From: Prochlorococcus sp. AG-402-G10 | GTDB lineage: Bacteria > Cyanobacteriota > Cyanobacteriia > PCC-6307 > Cyanobiaceae | Reading direction: 5' to 3' | DNA: 64,000 nt | Assembly: GCA_003279445.1 (NCBI GenBank) | Contig: QCHT01000008.1 | Span: forward strand, 31,771 to 95,770 | Part shown: positions 42,361 through 50,788 of the stretch, piece by piece | Layout: the number at the start of each line of letters is the position of its first letter | Position numbering within the stretch: the first letter of the stretch is position 1 | Notes under the pieces: model-generated | The model's input: the letters and a program-made list of their open reading frames with translations, nothing else | What the model was told of the DNA's origin: nothing | The model's database searches: none | Program-made: the position numbers and the translations under genes

Positions 42361-44016
42361 TTAAAACAGCCATCTAAAGCCACCACCAATGGAGGATTGC
42401 TCACCCTCGCTGCTGTAGCTCATGCCGGCATTAGCATTGAGCATGAAATTCTGATCAAGATAGAGATCAGCCCCAAGATTAAAGGTAGCTAGTTGCTCTC
42501 CGGCTGTTTTAGCTTTTACTAGTGTTGGAGCATTAGAACTGCTAGCAATCTTTGCATCTATTCCACGCCTGCCATGACGATCAGCCATGACGTCGTATTC
42601 ATAGTTCACACCAACGCTTGGAACAAATAACCACTTGTTGTTGTTTGTTGGGATTTCAGTTGCAACAGTGACGCCTGTTTTAACAAGTAAAGAAGCACTT
42701 TTAGAATTACTGATGGTCATTAAACTTCCGTCTCCTGTTTCAGTAAAAGAATTTTGATTATGGTTACCAAAGGCAACTCCAACTAACGGCTTAATGAAAT
42801 ACTTGGTTTCCTCTGGAGAAAGGATTTTAGAATTGACTGTTTTATTCCAAACAGCATTGAGTTCAGCGCTATAGCCATCAGCATTGTATTTTCCAGTAGC
42901 AGTATTTGATGAAACGGTACGTGTTGAGTTGTATTGAATATCAGCAAGGCTAATAATAGCGGAGTATTTAAGATCCTTTGTTGTTGACTTCTTAGTTGAG
43001 TAGATCGAATAGAAGTAGTTCTTGGAATTTATTGCTGCTGTTGTACCGCCAAAGGAATAGCTATGGAGATTGGAAACTCCAGAGCCATAAGCACCACCGA
43101 CTGTCCATTGATCATCAATGGTATATTCCAAGCCGTAAGAGGAATTGGAATCAGCTGTTGCATAGGCGCCGTAGGTATTGCTGTCGCCATAGATATCAGA
43201 CGTTGTATTTAGATAAGCACCATAAAAACAATATTTAGAGTCATCAATTTGCCAACCTTTTTCTACACATTCACCAGCATTATCTAAGACAATATTGCGT
43301 TGATTCTTCATGGCATTCATGCCCACATTCTGCATCGCTGCATAGGGCTGAACGTTGGATGCTGTAAACAGATTTTCAAACATTACTTTAAAAATAAAAT
43401 CTCTGTTGTTTTGGGTCCATCCGCTTGTTGTTGTTAGTGGGTTGCTAGTGTTCAACCAGAGCGCGGCTGCATCATCTTCTAAGCAGTCGCCAACTTGACA
43501 GCTAGCCCAACTCCATAGAGAAACGTCATTACTTTCCCCAAACGTTGTAAGGAGAAGCGCATAAGTCTCTCCTGCCGTAACGGTTCCGACTGAAGGTAGA
43601 TCAATAGTTAATTCGTTGAAAGCAGAGTTTGATTTTGTAAGTGTTAATGTATCGGAACTATAGATTGAAGATCCTAATACCTTTTTATTAGTAGGATCCC
43701 ATTGATATATATGAGCTTTGAAGTTAATGCTTGTAGCGTGTCCATCAAAGGGAATTGATATGCCGGGGCCAATCTCGTCGATCCCTCCATGTTGAAGCCA
43801 AAAACTGAATGATTCGATTCCTGTTTCCCCTGTAGGAACAGTGAAATATTGTCCATAGGTCCTTGTGTCAGAAAATCCCCAAGGCATTATATTTGATGTT
43901 CCATTCCATCCAGAGAAGTTATTTATATCCTCTGCCGAAACAGGAATTGCTAAAGAAAATAAAGACGATGCAGCCAGCAATTTATTTGCGTATTTTTTTA
44001 TTTTTGAGTAAGGCAT
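42361..44016 (-). CDS. secreted protein with C-terminal autotransporter-like beta-barrel
   Basis: 551 residues. A signal peptide ends at about VSAED (residue 29). Residues 30-215 are a beta-rich passenger-like domain (YGQYFTVPTGETG, ETYALLLTTFG) resembling a carbohydrate-binding or choice-of-anchor fold. Residues 225-551 show alternating aromatic strands and end GGGFRWLF, the terminal-Phe pattern of outer-membrane barrels. Two cysteine pairs lie between the parts. A surface or outer-membrane role is inferred; ligand unknown. Confidence 0.75.
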   Translation of the reverse strand: MPYSKIKKYANKLLAASSLFSLAIPVSAEDINNFSGWNGTSNIMPWGFSDTRTYGQYFTVPTGETGIESFSFWLQHGGIDEIGPGISIPFDGHATSINFKAHIYQWDPTNKKVLGSSIYSSDTLTLTKSNSAFNELTIDLPSVGTVTAGETYALLLTTFGESNDVSLWSWASCQVGDCLEDDAAALWLNTSNPLTTTSGWTQNNRDFIFKVMFENLFTASNVQPYAAMQNVGMNAMKNQRNIVLDNAGECVEKGWQIDDSKYCFYGAYLNTTSDIYGDSNTYGAYATADSNSSYGLEYTIDDQWTVGGAYGSGVSNLHSYSFGGTTAAINSKNYFYSIYSTKKSTTKDLKYSAIISLADIQYNSTRTVSSNTATGKYNADGYSAELNAVWNKTVNSKILSPEETKYFIKPLVGVAFGNHNQNSFTETGDGSLMTISNSKSASLLVKTGVTVATEIPTNNNKWLFVPSVGVNYEYDVMADRHGRRGIDAKIASSSNAPTLVKAKTAGEQLATFNLGADLYLDQNFMLNANAGMSYSSEGEQSSIGGGFRWLF

Positions 44017-44133
44017 TTATAGAAAACATCTATGTATAAATAATCAATCAGATTTAACGACAGGCGATTTTTAAATGATGTATAGATTGATACAGGCGTC
44101 ACCTTTCTTAAATGAAGAGACTTTCAAAAACTG

Positions 44134-45039
44134 CTAAAAATGGAATAAGTATGTTTGACCTGCAATATAAATCGAACCATCACTTGCAATTGATACTGCT
44201 CGACTCCTATCAATACTTGAAGTTCCTACTAGTCTCGTCCAAGCTTTTGTTCCATCAGACGAATACTTAGTAAGGAAGGCATCCATATTTCCAGCATGGG
44301 TTTCTCCATCTAAAGCACCATATGTAAAACCTGTAATATAGACTGATCCATCAGTTGCAGTGTCTACAGAGTGAGCTTCCTCGAATCCAGAAGTTCCTAA
44401 CAATTTAGTCCAAGCTTTTGTCCCATCAGACGAATACTTAGTAAGGAAGGCGTCATACTGTCCATTATTCACTTCTCCATCAAAATTACTGTATGACCAA
44501 CCTGTGATATAAATAGATCCATCACTTGCAGTTGATACCCCATTACTATATTCATTTTTAGAAGTTCCTAGTAGTCTTGACCAATCTTTTACCCCATCCG
44601 ATGAATATTTCGTGAGGAAGACATCAGCGAGTCCGGAATTCGCTACTCCATCGAAGTTACCATTTGAATAACCTGTGATATAAATAGATCCATCACTTGC
44701 AATTGATAGTCCTTGACTCCTGTCAATACTAGTAGATCCTACTAGTCTCGTCCAAAGTTTTTCTCCGTTTGATGAAAACTTCGTTAGGTAGGCATCCATG
44801 CTACCACTACTATTCTGTCCCTCTAGATCTTCTTCTGTTCCACCTGTGATAAAAATAGCCCCATCAATTGCTATTGATACATCATTTGCAAGGGTATTAC
44901 TGCTTCCTAACGATGATGTCCAAGAGATATCTGGAGCATCCTCTGAATAAACACTCGATCCGATCAATAACCAACAAGCTGCAAAAGTAAGATTGATTGA
45001 TAACCTTTGAAAAGAAGGATATTTTGACAAGAGAGACAT
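44134..45039 (-). CDS. secreted SBBP beta-propeller repeat protein, C-terminally truncated
   Basis: About 301 residues from MSLLSKYPSFQ with a signal peptide ending near VYSEDA. It then has one divergent and about four regular repeats of exactly 57 residues (171 bp), each with SSDG, W(T/S)(R/K)L, SIASDGSIYITG, FDG and DAFLTKY. It breaks off in mid-repeat at YIAGQTYLFHF. The frame opens 14 codons earlier. The last repeat nearly copies the first regular one. SBBP proteins are usually long and extracellular, so this looks shortened. Confidence 0.75.
   Translation of the reverse strand: MSLLSKYPSFQRLSINLTFAACWLLIGSSVYSEDAPDISWTSSLGSSNTLANDVSIAIDGAIFITGGTEEDLEGQNSSGSMDAYLTKFSSNGEKLWTRLVGSTSIDRSQGLSIASDGSIYITGYSNGNFDGVANSGLADVFLTKYSSDGVKDWSRLLGTSKNEYSNGVSTASDGSIYITGWSYSNFDGEVNNGQYDAFLTKYSSDGTKAWTKLLGTSGFEEAHSVDTATDGSVYITGFTYGALDGETHAGNMDAFLTKYSSDGTKAWTRLVGTSSIDRSRAVSIASDGSIYIAGQTYLFHF
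44140..44910 (-). repeat. tandem 171-bp coding repeats in the SBBP gene
   Basis: Near-identical segments recur every 171 bp, for example the strings around 44247, 44421 and 44589 that encode the tyrosine-lysine end of each unit. The DNA similarity is high enough to allow recombination and unit loss, which may explain the truncation. Confidence 0.7.
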
Positions 45040-45259
45040 TTTTTCTAAGAAAATTTTCAAAATCAACCCAGCAAGATTCAAGTTCTAATTCTTTAATCCG
45101 CTTATCAATCTGTTCTATCGAGCTAGAGACATTTTTAACTGCCTACGAGAGAACAAGACTGATAGACCCTACTCTTTTAAATTTATTCGTTAGTCGACAA
45201 CGTTCTCTTTCTTATGCGATACAGTTATTTATACCTATTTTCTAGGTGATCTAGTCACA

Positions 45260-45713
45260 TTAGACATTAATTGCTTCAGGTGCTTTACCTCCTTCTAGAG
45301 CATCTAAGGCTTCTCGGATCTTCTTCAGTTTTTCTCGATTTTGTTTATCAGTAATACCTCGATCAACAACTCGAAACAGACTTTAAGGCTTGAACAACTA
45401 CATATCCTCTATTGCTCTCGTCATTAATAACATCGATTAACCGTTGTGCTGCTAGAGGAGTGTCTGTAATGAGTTTGCTGTGACTTTGATCTAAGGCATC
45501 TTGCATTTGACGTTCCAGGAAACCAGTGGCATCAGGATGGTCTCGTACATATTTCCTAAGTGTTCGATAATCCATTCCAACTGCTTCGGCAGAATCTTTC
45601 CATGATGATCCATTACCTCTAAGAACAAGTGCTCTTTGTACATGAGGAGGAAGAGGAATCTCTTCTATAGATGGTCTTCCTTTCTTTCTTGGTTCGAAAT
45701 CAGTCAAAGCCAT
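45260..45713 (-). pseudogene. helix-turn-helix protein (terminase-small-subunit-like), frameshifted
   Basis: The ATG at 45713 opens a 116-residue frame that stops at 45363. It has GRPSIEEIPLPPHV and an HTH-like region SWKDSAEAVGMDYRTLRKYV, as in phage terminase small subunits and related DNA-binding proteins. At about 45380 the frame shifts: dropping one T lets it continue as RVVDRGITDKQNREKL to a natural-looking helical end at EAINV and TAA at 45260. The full product would be about 150 residues. Probably a recent one-base lesion. Confidence 0.65.
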
Positions 45714-45783
45714 TTATTTACTCTCCACTGTTATGGGTAAGTCCCAAACTGTTAGATCTGATGGAATCTTTATCTCTCAATTA

Positions 45784-46410
45784 TTAATTCAGTGCTTTTT
45801 TGTCCATATTTGTTTGTGCCTTAGATACTTGCTTATCAGAGAGTCTGAAATATTCGGTTTGAGGAAGACGAACAGCTTTAAACATGGAATGCATTTCCTT
45901 CTCTATATCTTGATAATTGGTAGATCTAACAGCATGAATTAATTCATTCTCCTTCTTGTGTACTTCGAGTTGCTTCATGCGAGATAGAAGATTCTTGGTG
46001 ATTCCTATTTTGTAAAGGTCTTGATTCCTAATTAGGTATACCCAACCTTTTGTTGGGATAGGTGACGGAAGCGTCTCATCTGAAGTAAAGGCTCCTTCCT
46101 CCAAGAGGACTGCTTCGATGTGATTAATAAACTCAAAATCTGTATCACCAAAGAACTTGTAAAAGCCTGTACGCCATGGATCTAACACGGGTGTTTCTGC
46201 AACCCGATTGCAGAGCTTTATATATTCCTCCCAAATTGACTCAGCCCATTCCCGAGAACTAAAAGCAATCGTGTCTTTTTGAGGTAGTTCTAATTCGGTT
46301 TCTTTGAAGGGGAAATAAGTTTTGATCCATTCTTGATGCTTAGGCTCTTTAAACCTCTGAACTGCCTTAGTGAAATGGCTTTGGTTTAATAGGAATTTTC
46401 TTGTCTCCAT
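45784..46410 (-). CDS. GIY-YIG (T5orf172/MUG113-type) domain protein
   Basis: 208 residues. The C-terminal half has GWVYLIRNQDLYKIGITKNL, SRMKQLE and EKEMHSMFKAVRLPQTEYF, the pattern of T5orf172 GIY-YIG nucleases common in phages and mobile DNA. The N-terminal 110 residues are unrecognised. It lies 70 bp upstream of the helix-turn-helix gene and 27 bp downstream of a coiled-coil gene, on one strand. Nuclease activity is inferred from family. Confidence 0.8.
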   Translation of the reverse strand: METRKFLLNQSHFTKAVQRFKEPKHQEWIKTYFPFKETELELPQKDTIAFSSREWAESIWEEYIKLCNRVAETPVLDPWRTGFYKFFGDTDFEFINHIEAVLLEEGAFTSDETLPSPIPTKGWVYLIRNQDLYKIGITKNLLSRMKQLEVHKKENELIHAVRSTNYQDIEKEMHSMFKAVRLPQTEYFRLSDKQVSKAQTNMDKKALN

Positions 46411-46437
46411 GTAATCTATTTTGCTTATGAGGGCAAA

Positions 46438-46884
46438 TCAATTTGGTTGATTTGGATTCTTTTCAGGCATCGAAATTGGAATGGTGACAATTTTCTCTTG
46501 CGTTAGCCCCCTGGATTCTTCTTTGGTGTCGTTGGTTAATTGATCAAGTTCTTGAATGCTGTCCTTCAAGTTTTGGAAAGCTTTTTTCGTGTTTTCGAGG
46601 TTGATTTCATGTTCTTTAGAAGCTTCATCGATTTCCTTGAAGATTTCTTTGTATTTCTTTGAAGGGTTTGAGCGCCATTCTTCAAAAGATTCATCTCCTT
46701 TGAGGGCAGTTAGCGCAGTCTGCCAACTTGCTTTACGACGGAAATCCAAGGACGTAAATTCGCTCCTTAGAACTTTTAACTTCTTCGTTGTTTTGACCTG
46801 TGCTAATTGGTATACCTCTTTTTTTAGTTCTGAAAGCTTGAGTTTCGAAGTGTCTATAACCTTTTTGTTTTTTGGTTTAGCCAT
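46438..46884 (-). CDS. coiled-coil hypothetical protein (148 aa)
   Basis: Highly charged, mostly helical protein rich in Lys and Glu (KKVIDTSKLKLSELKKEV). No membrane segment and no recognised domain. It overlaps the upstream coiled-coil gene by 8 bp and is followed by the GIY-YIG gene after 27 bp, so the set is probably one transcript. Confidence 0.65.
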   Translation of the reverse strand: MAKPKNKKVIDTSKLKLSELKKEVYQLAQVKTTKKLKVLRSEFTSLDFRRKASWQTALTALKGDESFEEWRSNPSKKYKEIFKEIDEASKEHEINLENTKKAFQNLKDSIQELDQLTNDTKEESRGLTQEKIVTIPISMPEKNPNQPN

Positions 46885-47629
46885 TTTGATTTCCTTTCAA
46901 CCTTCTTATCTCTTCCTCGTATTTTCTTTTTAAGACCTTGAGCTCAGTTATCAAACGGGTTGCAGCTTCTAGATCTTTAGACAGTTGAATATTGGAGGTG
47001 TTGGTCTCAGTCAACTTATCGCGCACGCTCTCTAGCTTTACCTTGTTTCGTTTGGCATGAGAAACCTGTCCGCCCAAACTTCGGTTCTTTTGTCCTAGAT
47101 CAATACGCCGCTGTTCTTCTTTCTCAAATTTTCTTTTCCATATAGCAATTTCTTTTTGGTATTCGTTATCAACCTTTTTTTCTTCTAACTGTTCTTTAAA
47201 GGATTGAATTTTAATTTCTTTTTCAGCAAGACTTGCTTTCAGACTTCTGATTTCTTTTTCATTACCCCATAGGATTTTTTGAATAGCACCAAGTAACCCT
47301 TTGTGTCTTACAACGTCGGCAGCAAGTTTTGCTGATTGCTTTTGAGCTTCTAAAAATTGTTCTCTTATTATTCCATTTCTACATTGAAGAGCTTGTGAAG
47401 TGCATTCATACTTGATGATTGCAACTGTTCGACTACGTTCTAATGGTTCTAATCTTTGTAGTTCAAGTGAGTTGATTAATTGGTCATAGTTTGTGTATCT
47501 ATGGCGAATTTTATAAGCTTCTATATGGTTCTTTTCCTCACTTAGTTCGTTTCGTTTGACATATACCTTTCCCTTCCATTCAAGATGGATAGGTTGATTA
47601 TTCTCATCAAGTATTTTGGGATTGCTCAT
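46877..47629 (-). CDS. long coiled-coil hypothetical protein (250 aa)
   Basis: The N-terminal 60 residues look globular (PIHLEWKGKVYVKRNELS), followed by about 180 residues of heptad-rich coiled coil (LKASLAEKEIKIQSFKEQLE). It is the first gene of the four-gene block and overlaps the next by 8 bp. Not recognised. Coiled coils beside a nuclease and a DNA-binding protein recall both phage modules and defence operons; neither can be claimed. Confidence 0.65.
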   Translation of the reverse strand: MSNPKILDENNQPIHLEWKGKVYVKRNELSEEKNHIEAYKIRHRYTNYDQLINSLELQRLEPLERSRTVAIIKYECTSQALQCRNGIIREQFLEAQKQSAKLAADVVRHKGLLGAIQKILWGNEKEIRSLKASLAEKEIKIQSFKEQLEEKKVDNEYQKEIAIWKRKFEKEEQRRIDLGQKNRSLGGQVSHAKRNKVKLESVRDKLTETNTSNIQLSKDLEAATRLITELKVLKRKYEEEIRRLKGNQNG

Positions 47630-47840
47630 GCATTCATTAATTCTTTGAGAGAGCTTTAATCAAATAAGTTAAAAGTAATTTTAACTTGTAAGAAGAATCA
47701 TTCTTAACATATTGCCTTAGATGGCTTCAATGTAAATTTGAATGAAATTGACTAAAAGTTTCTGATTCACTCAGATCGCTTGCTATCATTAACAGGAAGT
47801 TTTCTTGAGCCAGTGGTTTGCTTCAGTCACAATTTCCAGA

Positions 47841-47875
47841 ATGAAAAAGTCGCCTATTTAGAGCGACCTTTTCAT
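47841..47875. terminator. bidirectional hairpin terminator
   Basis: atgaaaaagtcgc (47841-47853) and gcgaccttttcat (47863-47875) pair over 13 bp with one mismatch around a 9-base loop; the A-rich and T-rich flanks suit both strands. It sits upstream of the coiled-coil block, so it may end a plus-strand transcript or insulate the block. Confidence 0.6.
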
Positions 47876-47950
47876 TGATTAGAAGATCGGCTGTCAACCA
47901 AACCTATTATGGCTCCTTTTAGAGCTTTCCTCTTTTAAAAATTACTCATC

Positions 47951-48053
47951 AAAAGTAAAGAGAAATAAGTAAGAGAAAGTTTGGGTAAAACGAAACGAAT
48001 TGCTGAGAACGTAGTTATAGCTTGAGAGATCAGTTTTCATTAGCCACCAATTG
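47951..48053 (-). repeat. EVE-head repeat copy I (degenerate)
   Basis: The minus strand reads INWWLMKTDLS without a start codon, then the arm ttgctgagaac. The outer part, aaaagtaaagagaaataagt followed by agagaaagtttg (47951-47985), is nearly identical to 55363-55397 beside copy H. Copies H and I therefore form one subfamily. Confidence 0.55.
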
Positions 48054-48096
48054 ATATTTTTTTAGCCATTGAGAGGAGAGAAGTTTTAGGAGATCT

Positions 48097-49245
48097 TTAG
48101 CAGTCTCTTTGAGATAGGTATTGAGCCTGACCCTTTCGATCTGCATTTATTGCTTGGCTCCTAAATTCGTCGCCTTCAATGTCAAAGGTATTGTTTTGAC
48201 ATTGAATGATCATTCGCTGCTTTCTGAACGAACCTTCAGGCATAGCTTTTCCCTGATATAGAAGTGAATTAGCACAGTCTTCCTTACTACCTTGTGAACA
48301 GTTCAACACGCCAATGATACCTGCAAAAATATTTCCAGTAATTTGCCTACTCCTGTCGATTTCAAATCTATAAACATCAAAATACAATGTGTCAGTATTA
48401 ACGCTGTAGCTTTTATGAATTCTTTTGGAGAATGTCTCACTGGTGTCTTGTAGCCATTCTCCAGCAAAACTACCTATACCCATAGATTCATCATTGAAGC
48501 CATTCATGAAAGCCTTGAACCTACCTTTTGGGTTGTTATGCTCTGAATGTAAATGGAAATCTCCAACACTAAAAAAGAGATTTGCACCAGTAGTTAATCC
48601 TTCTAAAGGCATTAACTTGTTAGAGATTACATATGCTAAGTACTTACCAGCTCTCCAGTCAGCTTCATTTTCTTCATTGCCACGATATTTTTCTCTACCA
48701 ATATGTTGATTAACATGATGTCCAAACTCATGAGACAAAATTGCTAAACTCAGATAACTCAGGTTAAGGCTTGCTCTATTACTGGAACCCTTAATTAATG
48801 GCCTTACATCAAGAGTGATTTCACTAGAATCAGGACAATAAATGTTGGGGGATTTAGAAACTGGCCTTTGACCACATCCCATAAGATATCCATTATCTAA
48901 GCGCAAGATCGGGAACGGTAGATTCAAACCTTGCTTTCTCGCATGCTCAAGCCAGTATGCATGCATCAATTTTAAATGAAGTCTCAAAAAATCTTTATCG
49001 GCAATACTACTACTTGGTTCACCAAAATCCTGGAGATTAACTATTAAAGGTAGATGTGTATCGCTAGAAGAAATGGGATTGCTATTTCTTATTGGATAAA
49101 TCCGAGAAAAATAACGATAGCAGTCATTGTAATCATTACCACTCCTTAATTTGCATTTTCTATGAGCTACTTGGTTTAGCTCTTCAGCACCTAAGGCATC
49201 CAAGTTAATCATCAAAGATAGTAGTAGCAGCAGCAGGTGTTTCAT
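48097..49245 (-). CDS. secreted zinc metallopeptidase (HExxH)
   Basis: 382 residues with a signal peptide (MKHLLLLLLSLMINLDALGA). The zinc motif SHEFGHHVNQH gives HEFGH, and ENEADWRAGKY supplies the likely third ligand, which matches putative neutral zinc metallopeptidases of the YpfJ/M48-like group. At least eight cysteines suggest disulfides in the periplasm or outside. Stands alone between repeat-bearing gaps; the substrate is unknown. Confidence 0.8.
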   Translation of the reverse strand: MKHLLLLLLSLMINLDALGAEELNQVAHRKCKLRSGNDYNDCYRYFSRIYPIRNSNPISSSDTHLPLIVNLQDFGEPSSSIADKDFLRLHLKLMHAYWLEHARKQGLNLPFPILRLDNGYLMGCGQRPVSKSPNIYCPDSSEITLDVRPLIKGSSNRASLNLSYLSLAILSHEFGHHVNQHIGREKYRGNEENEADWRAGKYLAYVISNKLMPLEGLTTGANLFFSVGDFHLHSEHNNPKGRFKAFMNGFNDESMGIGSFAGEWLQDTSETFSKRIHKSYSVNTDTLYFDVYRFEIDRSRQITGNIFAGIIGVLNCSQGSKEDCANSLLYQGKAMPEGSFRKQRMIIQCQNNTFDIEGDEFRSQAINADRKGQAQYLSQRDC

Positions 49246-49800
49246 TATTCATCTAGTCTATCTGATTAGTTTCTTAAGGACCTTGGCGTGATAGTTATCT
49301 CTCGCTTGCTTGAATAGAATTTAGAGTTTTCCCGAGATCCATTGGCAAAACTGTAAGCTCACTCTTTATTGACCACCACCGAACGTCAGTTATGCCAAGG
49401 GATCTCGGCGAAAAATTTTTGCTAGAATGAGGCTTTTTAGGGTACTCAAACCCATGAAAATGCCTTTTTCTACTTTATTAATAGACCTTTTTCTGTCTAA
49501 TGAGCATGCCCAATGGGGGGATTCTTAACTCTCAATAATCCATGACATCCACAGAGGAACTTTCTTGCCCTTCCTCACTTACTTTTATCTCTTCTGGATT
49601 CAATCCACTAAAACAGCACTGGAAGGGAAGGGTGAGTTCGTTTCTTTAAACCCTCGCTTTAGCCTGCTTACCTTGATCCGCTTAAACAAGTTAAATAGGA
49701 TAAATAAGGTAAACCATCTCTTTATGGAGATAAGAGAATTTTCACCTCATTCCGACGGTTAATTATGATCAATGAAGACTTGAGCTAAATCAACTAGAAA
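49246..49800. other. gene-poor stretch with EVE-head copy B
   Basis: About 555 bases upstream of the metallopeptidase and before the CHAT remnant. It holds EVE-head copy B. An open frame at 49565-49762 has no support and is not called. Possible debris of the lost CHAT gene cannot be recognised. Confidence 0.5.
49301..49437 (-). repeat. EVE-head repeat copy B
   Basis: The minus strand reads ITDVRWWSIKSE then LPMDLGKTLNSIQASER before a stop; the start codon is ATA. This copy shows the inverted arms best: ccgagatccattggcaaaac near 49332 and the reverse complement gttatgccaagggatctcgg near 49388 agree at about 17 of 20 bases. The stem would enclose the SEPY-coding part as a loop. Confidence 0.65.
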
Positions 49801-49989
49801 GTGGATGATGCAGCAACAGCAGCCGTTATGAAAAGTTTCTATCAACGACTTAAGAAAGGAGAAGGACGAGCAGATGCTTTAGCTGTAACGCAACAAGAAT
49901 TTAGGAGTTACCCCATCCCTGGATGGCGTCATCCTTATGTATGGGCAGCATTTCAGCTCAGCGGTGACTGGAGATCGATTGATTGGTGA
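49801..49989 (+). pseudogene. C-terminal remnant of a CHAT-domain protease
   Basis: 62 residues starting in mid-protein (VDDAATAAVMKSFYQRL, RHPYVWAAFQLSGDW). This is the exact pattern of the CHAT (caspase-like) domain C-terminus. A stop lies two codons upstream and the catalytic His and Cys parts are absent. The last GDW motif and normal stop are kept, so the loss removed the 5' part. It sits right before the 31-bp direct repeat at 50024. Confidence 0.8.
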
Positions 49990-50023
49990 TTTTGGAATCA
50001 CCTTGAAAGAGTAAGAACATGGA

Positions 50024-50054
50024 TTAACATTCTCACCCCTATTTCTTTATTCTA
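50024..50054 (-). repeat. 31-bp direct repeat, copy 2 (identical to 39860)
   Basis: Base-for-base identical over 31 bases to 39860-39890 and in the same orientation, but without the EVE-head body next to it. It lies between the CHAT remnant and the 3' end of the HEAT-like gene. Confidence 0.9.
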
Positions 50055-50056
50055 TT

Positions 50057-50788
50057 TTATCTATATTGCTGAGACAGCTGTTTTATAGCCATTTCTTTTT
50101 TTTGACCATTTTCTAATGATTGGCTGAGTCGTAATAAGACTTTAATGCTATTTGTATTTGCAATAGAACCTAAGGCTATTAGTGCTGCATCGGAGGTTGT
50201 TTCATGGCTATGCTTCACTATCTTTGCAAGTTCATTACAGACCATTAGCCCATCTCTTCTTTGAAGAATATGAATAGCTTTTAAAACTACTGCTTCACGA
50301 AAGTCGCTAATTGGTTCTTTTAGAATCTCAATGAGTAATTCATCATTGATTTGATGAGCTTTAAATTTTAATATCTCTAACCCTGCTAATCGAATAGCCT
50401 GAGACTCTTCAGATAAGATATTTTTTAATAGTTGAATGGAAAACCTCCCTCCCCAACAACTGAGTGCTTGAAGAATTTCCACTTGAAATTTACTTTTGCA
50501 ATGGAGTTGACTAAATAGCCAATCTTTGGCTTCGCTTTGATAGCACAATCCCGATGCATAAATGAATTCAGGTTGAACACCTTCTTGATCAATAAGTCTT
50601 TTTAGGTATTGCCACCCTTTTGCGCCCAGCCAACCTAGGCGTTCTGAGATTAAATAGCGAAGGTCTTCTGTAAGACTAGTGGAGTAAACACCAGCTAACC
50701 ATGAAGGATCAAGAGATGAGCTCTTTCTCGTTAGAAAAATTTTCTCTCGTAGAACTTCTTCTTTGCAAATCAGGGAATTTTTAATCAC
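50057..50788 (-). CDS. HEAT-repeat-like protein of the nitrite locus
   Basis: 243 residues of repeated helix pairs (AIRLAGLEILKFKAHQIND, FREAVVLKAIHILQRRDG, TSDAALIALGSIANTNS), which fits HEAT or PBS-lyase-like repeats. It overlaps focA by 4 bp (ATGA) and so belongs to the nitrite unit. A protein of this kind beside nirA in picocyanobacteria has been called nirX, as far as I recall; its role in nitrite reductase maturation is a guess. Confidence 0.75.
   Translation of the reverse strand: MIKNSLICKEEVLREKIFLTRKSSSLDPSWLAGVYSTSLTEDLRYLISERLGWLGAKGWQYLKRLIDQEGVQPEFIYASGLCYQSEAKDWLFSQLHCKSKFQVEILQALSCWGGRFSIQLLKNILSEESQAIRLAGLEILKFKAHQINDELLIEILKEPISDFREAVVLKAIHILQRRDGLMVCNELAKIVKHSHETTSDAALIALGSIANTNSIKVLLRLSQSLENGQKKEMAIKQLSQQYR

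Larger units (their letters stand above)
47630..48096. other. gene-poor stretch with hairpin and degenerate EVE-head copy
   Basis: About 470 bases. It contains the hairpin at 47841-47875, EVE-head copy I (47951-48053) and, at 47770-47800, a short stretch resembling repeat 2 (cagatcgcttgctatcatta). No ORF above noise was found. Confidence 0.55.

Noticed and set aside
44997..45245. Plus-strand open frame of 82 codons opposite the SBBP gene start
   Set aside because: Overlaps the signal-peptide region of a better gene on the other strand and looks random.
49565..49762. Open frame of 65 codons before the CHAT remnant
   Set aside because: Composition is not protein-like after the first third, no start context and no similarity to CHAT proteins; probably chance.
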